A DNA stretch of 64,000 nt from Bacteroidales bacterium (GCA_003142255.1 PLLO01000006.1:1-64000); one strand, 5' to 3'; counted from the stretch's first letter, positions 19,201-25,990 are shown. Translations and numbers: made by a program. The notes: a model not told the origin generated them from the letters alone.

Positions 19201-19549
19201 AGATGGGATATTGTATTCCGGAGAGATCTATAACCTGAAGCTGAATGCCGACCTGGTTGTACTATCAGCCTGCGAAACGGGTCTTGGAAAGATCCAGAAG
19301 GGGGAAGGGATAATCGGCCTTACAAGAGCATTATTGTATGCCGGTGCAAGGAATATCATCGTATCTCTCTGGCAGGTTGCCGATGAAAGCACTTCCGATC
19401 TGATGGTTGATTTCTATAAAGACATCCTCGCAGGAAAGGGTGGGCTCTCATATTCCAAAGCACTCAGAAATGCAAAGCTGAAACTGATCAGCGGCGGGAA
19501 ATATGCCCATCCACTGTTCTGGTCTCCATTTATCTTAATAGGTAAATAG
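16244..19549 (+). CDS. Exported TPR-CHAT protein (caspase-like protease fold)
   Basis: This 1101-residue protein starts with a signal peptide (about 1-25). Ten tandem tetratricopeptide repeats of 42 residues (about 75-490) follow, with the SYNNIGxIYxxKGEYDKALEYHFKALQIxKEILGEKH pattern broken only slightly between copies. A helical linker (about 500-690) leads to a C-terminal CHAT domain (about 790-1101). The caspase-type pair is present: His963 in HFATHG and Cys1010 in SACETG, followed by the usual GLTRALLYAGA and SLWQVAD. CHAT proteins are proteases activated through partner domains, and several act in defence or cell death. Here the signal peptide puts it in the periplasm or outside, so the target is unknown. 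The spacing to neighbours suggests a single-gene transcript. Confidence 0.87.
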   Translation: MKSYVKAAAFFIICFSLFSLCSSSQTITSDTTLANQYSDLAYKCENDFRFDTAIFYAEKARDLNIRYFGEKSLKNAGILFLLGKLYSENNKYDLALDYSLKALKTRKEILGEQNADVAASYGNIGIVYDLKGEYDKAWEYHSKALQLRKEIFGEKHPDVAESYNSIGEFYYATGEYDKALEYHFKALQIDKEILGERHSYVAKIYNNIGNIYDDQGEYDKALEYHFKALQIRKEIHGEKHPDVAASYYNIGNVYENKGEYDKALEYHFKALQISKEILGEKHFYVANSYNCIGNIYSDKGENDKALEYYSRALQISKEIFGEKHTDVANGYNNIGNEYYAKGEYDNALGFFSKALQIRKEILGEKHPDVASSYNNIAIIYADKGESDNALEYFFRALQIRKEALGEEHPEVAGNYDNIANVYADKGEYDKALEYHFKSLQINKEILGGKHTAVASSYNDIGETYEKTGKHDLALEYYQKGVASCLRNFNDTANVYSIPVISNILDWNYLLQSLQAKAEILADKSKILKDIAYKERKKVALMHYEACDTLIDLTRKELSTQSDKLAFGERANQIYKEVIDILTPLEKSDNAEILNNISDKDAGLAFYFSEKNKSTVLLEALAGQEAQKYAGIPDSLLQKEHNLKSDIAFYTKKLVELEISDSVQVAFCQNILFQRNRTYDSLINVFEKQFPEYHNLKYNTKTVTVKDIQKLLDKKTAMISYFVGDSTITSFILTSSNLYVRKVPEIKNLNDSIIWFRYGLTKTSPRMQEIYRRLGNKLYQQLFPKDLLADKLIESLIIIPDGSLAIIPFESLLTEKYTGDINTYDEYPYLIKKYNVSYSYSANLFSQTFNKKPASEIEMTKLNDWLAFAPVFDDSGNQNLSVTSRELQRQLRGLGTDSAMVNRSMFDRDYITPLPATETETESIFRIFDESGLKAKLLLHDDASERFIKSGQLANYKVLHFATHGFVNSEKPELSGLLLARDSTGGEDGILYSGEIYNLKLNADLVVLSACETGLGKIQKGEGIIGLTRALLYAGARNIIVSLWQVADESTSDLMVDFYKDILAGKGGLSYSKALRNAKLKLISGGKYAHPLFWSPFILIGK

Positions 19550-19623
19550 CTGTTCGGATTGCTCTCTTGCGGAATCAGTTGCCGGGCATTAAAAGCTGAT
19601 GTGATATCCTAACTCCGGTTACA

Positions 19624-20058
19624 TTATTTTCCTAAAACAAAGTTCTTTTGCTTAGCGTACTGAGTAAAAAATTCATAAACCTGATTTTTTTGCTCTTTTC
19701 CCATGTAATAAAGCAAAAGCTTTACAGCTTTCTTATCTTTCCGGTATATTTTAATCCCATCTTTTGCCAGAATAATTCTTTCAATTTCAGTTTCCGGGAT
19801 TGTAACCGTTCTGATCCAGTTCTGCCAGATGATCTTTAAACACCCCTCACATATCTCGATCTGTGATTTGGTAGAACCCATAAGAGGAGTAAAAAACAAA
19901 ATCCCCAGAATGAAGAATATTATCGCTCTGGTCCAATCTTTTTGTCCCAGTGAGTTTTTTTCGAATATCAAAAAACCGATGGCAATTATAATCCAAAAGC
20001 CGCCAATTACTTTTCTGCTTATTGCCTGTCCCTTATGTTCGATAATCAGGTTGTCCAT
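19624..20058 (-). CDS. Small membrane protein with PH-like C-terminal part (copy 2)
   Basis: The 144-residue protein is a paralogue of the product at 12698-13129. It has the same two membrane segments (about 18-36 and 44-62). The C-terminal region is almost unchanged from SQIEICEGCLKIIWQNW onward, including TIPETEIERIILAKDGIKIY and the DKKAVKLLLYYM stretch. The N-terminal third differs most. It is transcribed away from the gene at 20270, and the two promoters lie back to back. The function is unknown. Confidence 0.7.
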   Translation of the reverse strand: MDNLIIEHKGQAISRKVIGGFWIIIAIGFLIFEKNSLGQKDWTRAIIFFILGILFFTPLMGSTKSQIEICEGCLKIIWQNWIRTVTIPETEIERIILAKDGIKIYRKDKKAVKLLLYYMGKEQKNQVYEFFTQYAKQKNFVLGK

Positions 20059-20106
20059 AGCTGAATGATTTTAATTCAATATTAGTTCGTTAATTCTAAA
20101 GATGAT

Positions 20107-20137
20107 TAAAGTTATACAAAGAGAAATTTAAAGTCAA
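20107..20137 (-). promoter_or_regulatory. Shared-type promoter for membrane protein copy 2
   Basis: On the minus strand TTGAC occupies 20137-20133 and TAACTTTA occupies 20114-20107, with the same spacing as the plus-strand copies. Confidence 0.6.
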
Positions 20138-20219
20138 GTTTATTATTACAAATGGGTTTAATAAGAAATAATTTGCATTATAAAATTTGTTTTTAGTCAA
20201 TCGATCTACTAAAATAAAA

Positions 20220-20250
20220 TTGACTTTAGATTGGATTGGGTGTAACTTTA
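20220..20250 (+). promoter_or_regulatory. Shared-type promoter for the gene at 20270
   Basis: TTGAC at 20220-20224 and TAACTTTA at 20243-20250. The preceding bases ATTTGTTTTTAGTCAAT are also found before the gene at 13264. Confidence 0.6.
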
Positions 20251-20269
20251 ATTCTATAAATTTTTTCCT

Positions 20270-20902
20270 ATGGAGACAAAAAAAGTAAATTCTGGCTCAA
20301 GCCGCAGGCAGTTCCTGACAAAACAATTACCTGCCGGGGCTTTTATGTGTATGGGTTGCAAAAGCTTATTATCTTCTTCTGCTTCATTTATGAATCCGCA
20401 GGAGGTAGCCCGGGGAGCAAAATATCTTACGAATTCAGGAATGACCACTGAAGATGTTCTCAGGTTCACATTGAATAAATGTGTTCCTGTCTACAAAAAA
20501 CTGGGAGGCATTATCGGAAATGAAAAGTTCATTGAAATGCTGAAGGAAGCATCGGCGGAAAAGGGAGCTGATTCTATGAAATCACTAGCCAGGGGTAAAC
20601 CCGGAGAAATGAAGGCTTTTACAGACCATATGAAGAAAATGCTTTCAACTCCTCCTTATGATAAGGCAATACCGTATGAGATCACTGAGGAATCGGATAA
20701 AGTGTTTGAGATAAAATACACCGGCTGTCTGATTGCAAAATTGTACAGGGAAATGGATGCTGCTGAAATAGGGTTTGCTATAGATTGTTCCCCCTGGGAT
20801 AGAATGATTAAAGCATTTAATTCCAAAATGGCAGAAAAAAATATTAAGAATCCCCTGAAGGGAGATGATGTTTGTATACAACGATTTACCCTGGAGACAT
20901 AA
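20270..20902 (+). CDS. Tat-signal protein, possibly of the ATC-hydrolase-like family
   Basis: The 210-residue product begins with a twin-arginine-like signal, SRRQFL at residues 10-15, followed by a hydrophobic stretch with Cys residues (FMCMGC). This suggests export of a folded protein, perhaps lipid-linked. The mature part is helical with DVLRFTLNKCVPVYKKLGG, then FEIKYTGCLIAKLYREM and IGFAIDCSPWDRM. Conserved Cys residues in this order are reminiscent of the L-2-amino-thiazoline-4-carboxylate hydrolase-like family. That assignment is from memory of the pattern and the substrate is unknown. The gene has its own promoter about 20 bases upstream. Confidence 0.55.
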   Translation: METKKVNSGSSRRQFLTKQLPAGAFMCMGCKSLLSSSASFMNPQEVARGAKYLTNSGMTTEDVLRFTLNKCVPVYKKLGGIIGNEKFIEMLKEASAEKGADSMKSLARGKPGEMKAFTDHMKKMLSTPPYDKAIPYEITEESDKVFEIKYTGCLIAKLYREMDAAEIGFAIDCSPWDRMIKAFNSKMAEKNIKNPLKGDDVCIQRFTLET

Positions 20903-21159
20903 TTCAGTTTCAAGTCTTTAAATAATTCTGTAAAGCGGCATCCCCTTCTGTTTGTTTTTAGCGCAATAGCGGCAAGGAAGACCGGGGTTGATCATGCTCC
21001 CATTTCCCAGGTCCCCGGTGAAGGGCCCTGGATGGATGGGTAATTATTATTTAAGTTTGGAGAAATTGACAGGAGAAAATTTACTAATTTTAAATAAAAA
21101 ATTATGTCCTGCCCTGACGAGTTTGTGCATTTTTATAAATTCCATAAAAACATATTAAA

Positions 21160-22263
21160 ATGAATAACAAGATTCTCGGATCAATGGAAGGTTCGCCCCT
21201 GGTAAAAATCGCTGCATTAATAATCATTGCTGCAGGAGTGATTTATGCAAAATCAATAATCACTCCCATTTTACTCGCACTTTTCATAAGTATCATTTGT
21301 GCGCAACCCATTACATGGCTTGAAAAAAAGAGAATCCCCAGATGGCTTGCACTTATCATTGTAATATTTGGATTGATAATACTTTTTTCCGGATTTACTT
21401 ACCTGATAGGAGGAACAGTATCATCTTTTTCAGGCAATCTTTCACAATATGAATCTACCCTTACAACGATCAACAACTCATTTATTCAGTTTTTAAATGA
21501 GGAAGGGATAAAGATCCCTAAGAATCAGTTTCTTACTCTTGTCCAGCCGGCAAAGATCCTTGAATTTACTGCAAGCGCTTTGAATACAGTATTCAATATG
21601 GTGGGAACTACCTTCCTGATCTTCCTTATCATTTTATTTATTCTTCTGGAATTCGGAAGCTTTTCTGTTAAAGCTAAAGCAATTCAGATTGAATCGGATA
21701 AATCCATTTCTTATTATTCTACCATTTTACAGAATATCCGTCACTACCTTGGAATAAAAACCCTGTTATGTTTATCAGTAGGAATTCTTGTCTATTTGGC
21801 ATTATTGATCATTGGGGTCGATTATCCTCTCCTGTGGGCATTGATTGCAGCTCTGATGAATTATATTCCAAATATCGGATCCATCATCGCCACGATCCCG
21901 ACAGTTCTCTTTGCCCTTATACAACTCGGATTAGGTGGTGCACTCTGGACCATGGTCACGACTATGGTTATCCACAATGTTCTTGGAAATTTAATTGAAC
22001 CCAGGATCATGGGAAAAGGTTTAGGCCTGTCAACCCTGGTTGTATTCCTGTCTCTTCTGTTCTGGGGATTTACGCTGGGAATGGTGGGTATGTTCCTGTC
22101 AGCTCCCTTAACTATGACCATTAAAATCATACTGGAACATAATGAAAAAACACGATGGATGGCAATACTTTTGGGAACGCCTGCTGATGCTAAAATATAT
22201 CTTCGGCAAAAAGAATTGACTGAAAAACAGCAACATAAGGAATCGGAATCGAAGGATAAGTGA
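21160..22263 (+). CDS. AI-2E family transporter (PerM-like membrane protein)
   Basis: This 367-residue membrane protein has about eight helices. Paired helices at the N-terminus (about 12-55) are followed by a helix at 62-88. A long soluble segment (about 90-145) and a helical cluster to about 330 then follow. The 'DYPLLWALIAALMNYIPNIGSIIATIP' region (about 222-250) is the hallmark of the AI-2E transporter family, and IEPRIMGKGLGLSTLVVFLSLLFWGFTLGMVG near 275-310 fits as well. Family members export varied small molecules or sodium; the autoinducer-2 role of the name giver does not follow from sequence. The tail after about 345 is charged. The stop runs directly into the REP array. Confidence 0.88.
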   Translation: MNNKILGSMEGSPLVKIAALIIIAAGVIYAKSIITPILLALFISIICAQPITWLEKKRIPRWLALIIVIFGLIILFSGFTYLIGGTVSSFSGNLSQYESTLTTINNSFIQFLNEEGIKIPKNQFLTLVQPAKILEFTASALNTVFNMVGTTFLIFLIILFILLEFGSFSVKAKAIQIESDKSISYYSTILQNIRHYLGIKTLLCLSVGILVYLALLIIGVDYPLLWALIAALMNYIPNIGSIIATIPTVLFALIQLGLGGALWTMVTTMVIHNVLGNLIEPRIMGKGLGLSTLVVFLSLLFWGFTLGMVGMFLSAPLTMTIKIILEHNEKTRWMAILLGTPADAKIYLRQKELTEKQQHKESESKDK

Positions 22264-22342
22264 AAATGTAAATAAGCTGTTCGGGTTGTTCTCTTAAGGA
22301 ATAATCATTTATATGTCCATTTGTCCAATTTCCCTGGGCATT

Positions 22343-22741
22343 GGGCTAAAGCCCATTAATCATAGCTGACCGCCCATCCCGGACTGAAGTCCGGGGTTAG
22401 TGCGGGAGATATAATCATGTGTTTATGGTATGCGGCTGCATATTATTCTGAGGGCTAAAGCCCATAATATGTAGTTGACCGCCCACCCCGGACTGAAGTC
22501 CGGGGTTAATGGTGCCCCGTTATGCATTTAAGATGTACTTCTTTCATTTATTTTGAGGGCTAAAGCCCATAATTTATAGTTAGCTGGTCACCCCGGACTG
22601 AAGTCCGGGGTGAGTTCGATTCTACACGACTCAAATATTGTTCATTATATTGATTAACCCCGGCTTCAGCCCGAAAAAAATATGGGTAGAGAAGAGAATG
22701 TTATGATGTGATCCACTAACCCCGGGCTTCAGCCCGGGGTT
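22343..22741 (+). repeat. REP array, left part (three units plus single palindromes)
   Basis: Three units pair a GGGCTAAAGCCC palindrome (22343-22354, 22452-22463, 22557-22568) with a CCCGGACTGAAGTCCGGG palindrome about 22-35 bases later (centres near 22387, 22496 and 22601). Spacing between units is 109 and 105 bases. A further palindrome, CCCCGGGCTTCAGCCCGGGG, lies at 22720-22739. The DNA between the pairs is also similar. These are the type of repeats that RAYT transposases recognise. Confidence 0.85.
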
Positions 22742-22761
22742 GAAGGTGAAGAAATGAAGCG

Positions 22762-22773
22762 GGGCTTTAGCCC
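22762..22773 (-). repeat. REP core palindrome overlapping the RAYT stop codon
   Basis: The plus strand reads GGGCTTTAGCCC, the reverse complement of the core GGGCTAAAGCCC. Read on the RAYT strand, GGC TAA supplies the final Gly-stop context of the gene. Confidence 0.8.
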
Positions 22774-23201
22774 TCACCATTGGTGAAGCCACTCCCGGAA
22801 ATAAGTTCATTATATTCCTCCTCCCACGATTTTCCCCGATGATGCTCTTCCTGAGTCTTTATATATTCTCTTGTTTCATTAAGATGAGAACTACTGACTG
22901 ATGCTCCATAATAATCTTCAGCCCATTCAAATTTATAACCTGTAAGCTTGTTCTTGTTGACCCAGAAAGACGACTCCCCTTTTATAAGTTGAATCACTTT
23001 CGATAATGACTGGTCGGGATCCAGCGATAGCAGGCAGTGCAGGTGCTCTCTGTGGCCGTTTATCGAGTCGATATAGATTCCTTTCTCCCTTGCATTTTCT
23101 TTTATGTGGCTAATGAGGTTGGTTCTGATCTCGGGATTCAGAAAGGGGACTCTGTTTTTTGTTCCCCAGACACAGTGAAGCCAGTTTTTAACGTACGACA
23201 T
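22767..23201 (-). CDS. REP-associated tyrosine transposase (RAYT, IS200-like Y1 family)
   Basis: The 144-residue protein has the single-tyrosine HUH nuclease layout: the metal-binding HLH at residues 53-55 (in GHREHLHCLL) and the candidate nucleophile Tyr113 in NETREYI. WAEDYYGASVSSSHL precedes it, as in RAYTs. These enzymes nick and join single strands at hairpins formed by REP elements. Both flanks carry REP palindromes here: six units, three on each side. The stop codon TAA lies inside a GGGCTAAAGCCC palindrome (plus-strand 22762-22773). There is no second transposase gene such as TnpB. A domesticated, non-mobile role is the usual view for such genes (established for the family). Activity here is inferred from intact motifs. 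Confidence 0.88.
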   Translation of the reverse strand: MSYVKNWLHCVWGTKNRVPFLNPEIRTNLISHIKENAREKGIYIDSINGHREHLHCLLSLDPDQSLSKVIQLIKGESSFWVNKNKLTGYKFEWAEDYYGASVSSSHLNETREYIKTQEEHHRGKSWEEEYNELISGSGFTNGEG

Positions 23202-23216
23202 AACAGATGGTTTTGA

Positions 23217-23500
23217 GGGCTAAAGCCCATTATTTATAGGTAGCCGGTTACCCCGGACTGAAGTCCAGGGTTAGTGGGTGCCAGGATAATAAAGCGTTTA
23301 AGATGTACCGTTTCCATTTCTTTTTGAGGGCTAAAGCCCATTATTTATAGTTAGCCGGTCACCCCGGACTGAAGTCCGGGGTTAATGGGTGCCAGGATAA
23401 TAAAGCGTTTAAGATGTACCGTTTCCATTTCTTTTTGAGGGCTAAAGCCCATTATTTATAGTTAGCCGGTCACCCTGGACTGAAGTCCCGGGTTAGTGGG
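23217..23500 (+). repeat. REP array, right part: 111-base tandem repeats
   Basis: GGGCTAAAGCCC recurs at 23217-23228, 23328-23339 and 23439-23450, an exact period of 111 bases. Each is followed by a CCCCGGACTGAAGTCCGGGG-like palindrome, imperfect in the first and third copies. The linker with AAGCGTTTAAGATGTACCG is nearly identical in the two full intervals and is also related to the left array. Confidence 0.85.
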
Positions 23501-23573
23501 TGCCAGGAAGATAATAAGCCCCGGATGTTGGCTGTTGTTTCCGCCATTGGACTGAAGACCGAGGTTTATAAAG

Positions 23574-23626
23574 AACCCCGGGCTGTAGCTTTGCGGAATC
23601 GGTGGCCGGCAAGCAAGCCCGGGGTT
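23574..23626. repeat. Long inverted repeat of REP type
   Basis: AACCCCGGGCT at 23574-23584 faces AGCCCGGGGTT at 23616-23626, so a hairpin with a loop of about 31 bases can form. The loop carries TTGCGGAATCGGT, which is related to sequence after the gene ending at 19549. Confidence 0.6.
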
Positions 23627-23800
23627 GACAGGGGTTGAATGAACCTGAATTTCACCCCGAATAGCACGAGGAATGCAGCCCCTGAAAAAGAATAACTATT
23701 AAATAATTATTAATAAATGTATTATCATTTTTATGAGTCCTTAAGTAAATAATAGAATGCCATTCTATTTGTCTTTTAGACAATATGTAAAGCAATTCTT

Positions 23801-23995
23801 TTAAGGTATATTGAGCAAAGTATAGTCCATGTATTTATCATAACACCAATCAGTAAATTTGTCCCAAACCCATTCAGCTGTGTCACAGATTGCATTCCAA
23901 GCTGAACGAAGGGCATCTCCTAATTTACCGCCGCCATTAATTTGAATCATTTCTTCATAGTCTAGCTCTGTTACATTGTACCTCTTTATTTCCAT
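23801..23995 (-). CDS. Double-glycine leader peptide precursor 1 (bacteriocin-like)
   Basis: The 64-residue precursor has a 22-residue leader. Val8, Leu11, Met16 and Ile19 stand at -15, -12, -7 and -4 relative to Gly21-Gly22. That is the pattern C39 peptidases recognise. A third Gly (23) follows. Cleavage after Gly22 would release 42 residues, starting GKLG and containing an amphipathic Trp-rich part with WN and AEWVWD. It has two Cys (residues 37 and 52), so a disulfide is possible. The leader and first half match those of precursor 2 at 25373. Precursor, exporter and fusion protein together suggest a secreted peptide, possibly antimicrobial or a signal; activity is inferred. No modification enzyme is visible nearby. 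Confidence 0.78.
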   Translation of the reverse strand: MEIKRYNVTELDYEEMIQINGGGKLGDALRSAWNAICDTAEWVWDKFTDWCYDKYMDYTLLNIP

Positions 23996-24137
23996 GGCAT
24001 TTAAATTTAAAATTATTACACTAACACAAATCTTAATTATTACTTTTTTGTTTCCTTTTCGGACTAAAATTAAATTGTCATCGTCCGGAGAAAAAGAATT
24101 ATAAGGATTTTCTAATTAAATATTTGCCCCTTTATTA

Positions 24138-25301
24138 CTAGTTTGTTGTATTTAAATTGTTTGGAAAATACATGCTTATTTTTTTCTCAAAATCTGAATT
24201 ATATTTAGAATTCATCTGAACAAGAGTTGAATCCTCTTTAAGAGTTTGTGCCCCAACTTCAAAAATAGGTTCTTTATCTAATTTTATGAAAATGAGTTCG
24301 GAATGATTCTCCCATTGCTTTTCAGGATTATTTTCAGGGAAGGAGAATTTGTAATTCCAATCTAATCTTGATAAGATACCATTTTTATCAAAAAACTGAA
24401 AATATGAATATTGATAATAATACCTTTGCGCATTCTTGGGTCTATTTTCTGCTAATCTGCTGTTAATCATCATTTCAGGATCTAAAAAAGCTTCAACTCT
24501 AAGTATTTTCCCATTAGCTTTATTTATTATTACCCGTCCACTTTTCAAAAGATATCTTTTTCTGGGTTTATAATCCAATCGGGGATTAAAACTTACTATA
24601 TGTATTGAATCTTTTTCTTCCTGATAAGTGAAATACAATAGTTTTTCTGTCTCTTTTGACGCACTGACTAGGAACATATTAATTGGTGCGAATGAAGCTG
24701 GTAGACTAAAACCAGGAATTAACTTCTGTTTGAATAATGGATTTCTATATACTTTAATATTTTCCAGATTATTCTTAATAATCCCACCATGACTGGGGCT
24801 AGATAAAAATTTCAAAACAAATGTAATTTCAGCTTCTGCACTTGCCACCAAAGTGTCACAGTAAATCAACCAATCTCTTCTGTAGCATTTGTAGAACATT
24901 GGTGTATATAATGAACTAAATGAACTATCAACTGCCCTGTCGACTATTAATTTTGCATTTTCTGGGCTTATTATTATGGGATTTAATTCAATAGGTAGTT
25001 CCTCCAATTCAATGACCTTCTTGTTTTTTATTTTATTATAAGCAATCTTTATTGTTTTATAGGCCAAATGGGAGATTTGAATAGAATCATTATTTGAAAG
25101 TGCAATTGAAAAATGACCATCTTGATCAGTTTTTTCAATTATGTTCTTGCCGATTACTTTTATATAAGCAAATGGGATGCACTCTTTTGATTTAGAATCA
25201 ATTATTTGATATTTACTAAATTGTGCATAAATATTTGTGAAAGCATGAATTACAACAAGAAATATTACAAATTCAGATCGCTTAAGTGATGGATGATTCA
25301 T
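24138..25301 (-). CDS. Exported carboxypeptidase-regulatory-like domain protein in the peptide locus
   Basis: I use the ATG at 25301 (MNHPSLKRSEF); an in-frame ATG at 25325 is also open but would leave only a few bases after the terminator of the preceding gene. The product (about 387 residues) has a signal peptide (about 8-27). It then has a carboxypeptidase regulatory-like domain of about 75 residues: IIDSKSKECIPFAYIKV and TDQDGHFSIAL. The rest (about 90-387) is rich in aromatic and charged residues and resembles the DUF5686-type proteins that follow such domains, but lacks the usual long C-terminal barrel. It lies between the two peptide genes on the same strand. A role in self-protection or in handling the peptide is possible but unproven. 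Confidence 0.6.
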   Translation of the reverse strand: MNHPSLKRSEFVIFLVVIHAFTNIYAQFSKYQIIDSKSKECIPFAYIKVIGKNIIEKTDQDGHFSIALSNNDSIQISHLAYKTIKIAYNKIKNKKVIELEELPIELNPIIISPENAKLIVDRAVDSSFSSLYTPMFYKCYRRDWLIYCDTLVASAEAEITFVLKFLSSPSHGGIIKNNLENIKVYRNPLFKQKLIPGFSLPASFAPINMFLVSASKETEKLLYFTYQEEKDSIHIVSFNPRLDYKPRKRYLLKSGRVIINKANGKILRVEAFLDPEMMINSRLAENRPKNAQRYYYQYSYFQFFDKNGILSRLDWNYKFSFPENNPEKQWENHSELIFIKLDKEPIFEVGAQTLKEDSTLVQMNSKYNSDFEKKISMYFPNNLNTTN

Positions 25302-25332
25302 GGCTCTATATTTATTAAAAAGCATGCTTGAT

Positions 25333-25362
25333 AAAAAAAGGACAGTACATTTACTGTCCTTT
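25333..25362 (-). terminator. Intrinsic terminator after peptide precursor 2
   Basis: An 11-base stem (AAAGGACAGTA at 25337-25347 with TACTGTCCTTT at 25352-25362) encloses a four-base loop. On the minus strand it is followed by a run of T residues. It ends the transcript that carries the exporter genes and precursor 2, so the gene at 24138 needs its own start or read-through. Confidence 0.85.
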
Positions 25363-25372
25363 TAATTTGATT

Positions 25373-25576
25373 TCAACTTTTATTACCAAGGTTAACGTTG
25401 ACTCCATTAATAACTTCAATGGATACGGAAATTTTTACATTATCCCAAATCCATTCAGCAGCATCCTTTATACCATTCCAGACATCAGCAAGAAATTCAC
25501 CAAGCTTTCCACCACCGTTAACCATGAGCTGTTCCTGGGTGGTTAGTTCCCTGACAGAAAATTTTTCGATTTCCAT
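25373..25576 (-). CDS. Double-glycine leader peptide precursor 2 (bacteriocin-like)
   Basis: The 67-residue precursor has the same leader layout as precursor 1: Val8, Leu11 and Val19 at -15, -12 and -4 of Gly21-Gly22. The -7 position is Gln16 rather than a hydrophobic residue. Cleavage after Gly22 would release 45 residues starting GKLG, with WN and AEWIWD in the same register as in precursor 1. It has no Cys. The C-terminal half (about 46-67) is β-branched and Asn-rich and differs fully from precursor 1, which is aromatic and charged there. The gene follows the HTH gene by 60 bases and the exporter genes, and ends in a strong terminator, so it is likely co-transcribed with them. Confidence 0.78.
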   Translation of the reverse strand: MEIEKFSVRELTTQEQLMVNGGGKLGEFLADVWNGIKDAAEWIWDNVKISVSIEVINGVNVNLGNKS

Positions 25577-25636
25577 GACAATAAAAATTAAATAAGTATA
25601 GAAAATTTACCCCGTTTTTTTGACAGGCCCGGGGTT

Positions 25637-25978
25637 TTAGCACTGCAACGAAACCTTACTAATTTCGTTCACCATTGTCCGGAAAAAAAGTATTCCGGGA
25701 AGAATAAAACCACCTGTGTATTTTTTTTCTTCCTGGCAGGTCATCGGCTTCAAATTGCAGGTGATCTGTATATCAAATGGCTCCTTGTAATAAAATGTCT
25801 TGACCGATTTTGAGTAAACAATCGGAGCGCCTCGCGACCTTAGTTCATCTATAAGCTCATATAGGCTTGTGCGGCTTACACCCAGCTGACTGGCAAACTC
25901 TTCCGGGGTGCCAGTGGCCCGCTGTGTGACCAGTTTATGCATACGGCTGATGCGATCGAGATATTCAAAGACTTTCAT
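25637..25978 (-). CDS. Small HTH protein of the peptide-export locus
   Basis: The 113-residue product starts with a winged HTH-like motif: TGTPEEFASQLGVSRTSLYELIDELRSRG (about 22-50), of the HTH_11/DeoR-like kind. A β-wing follows (about 51-75). The C-terminal 35 residues have Cys and a hydrophobic ILPGILFF stretch. I know of similar small HTH proteins next to double-glycine peptide genes in Bacteroidota, which fits a regulator of the locus (inference from context). It lies 12 bases after the ABC exporter gene on the same strand. Confidence 0.7.
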   Translation of the reverse strand: MKVFEYLDRISRMHKLVTQRATGTPEEFASQLGVSRTSLYELIDELRSRGAPIVYSKSVKTFYYKEPFDIQITCNLKPMTCQEEKKYTGGFILPGILFFRTMVNEISKVSLQC

Positions 25979-25990
25979 ATTAGGATGTAT

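Noticed and set aside
22343-23500. CRISPR array, because of regular repeats
   Set aside because: Each unit is over 100 bases with two palindromes and a conserved linker, there are no unique spacers, and no cas genes lie nearby. A RAYT gene explains the repeats.
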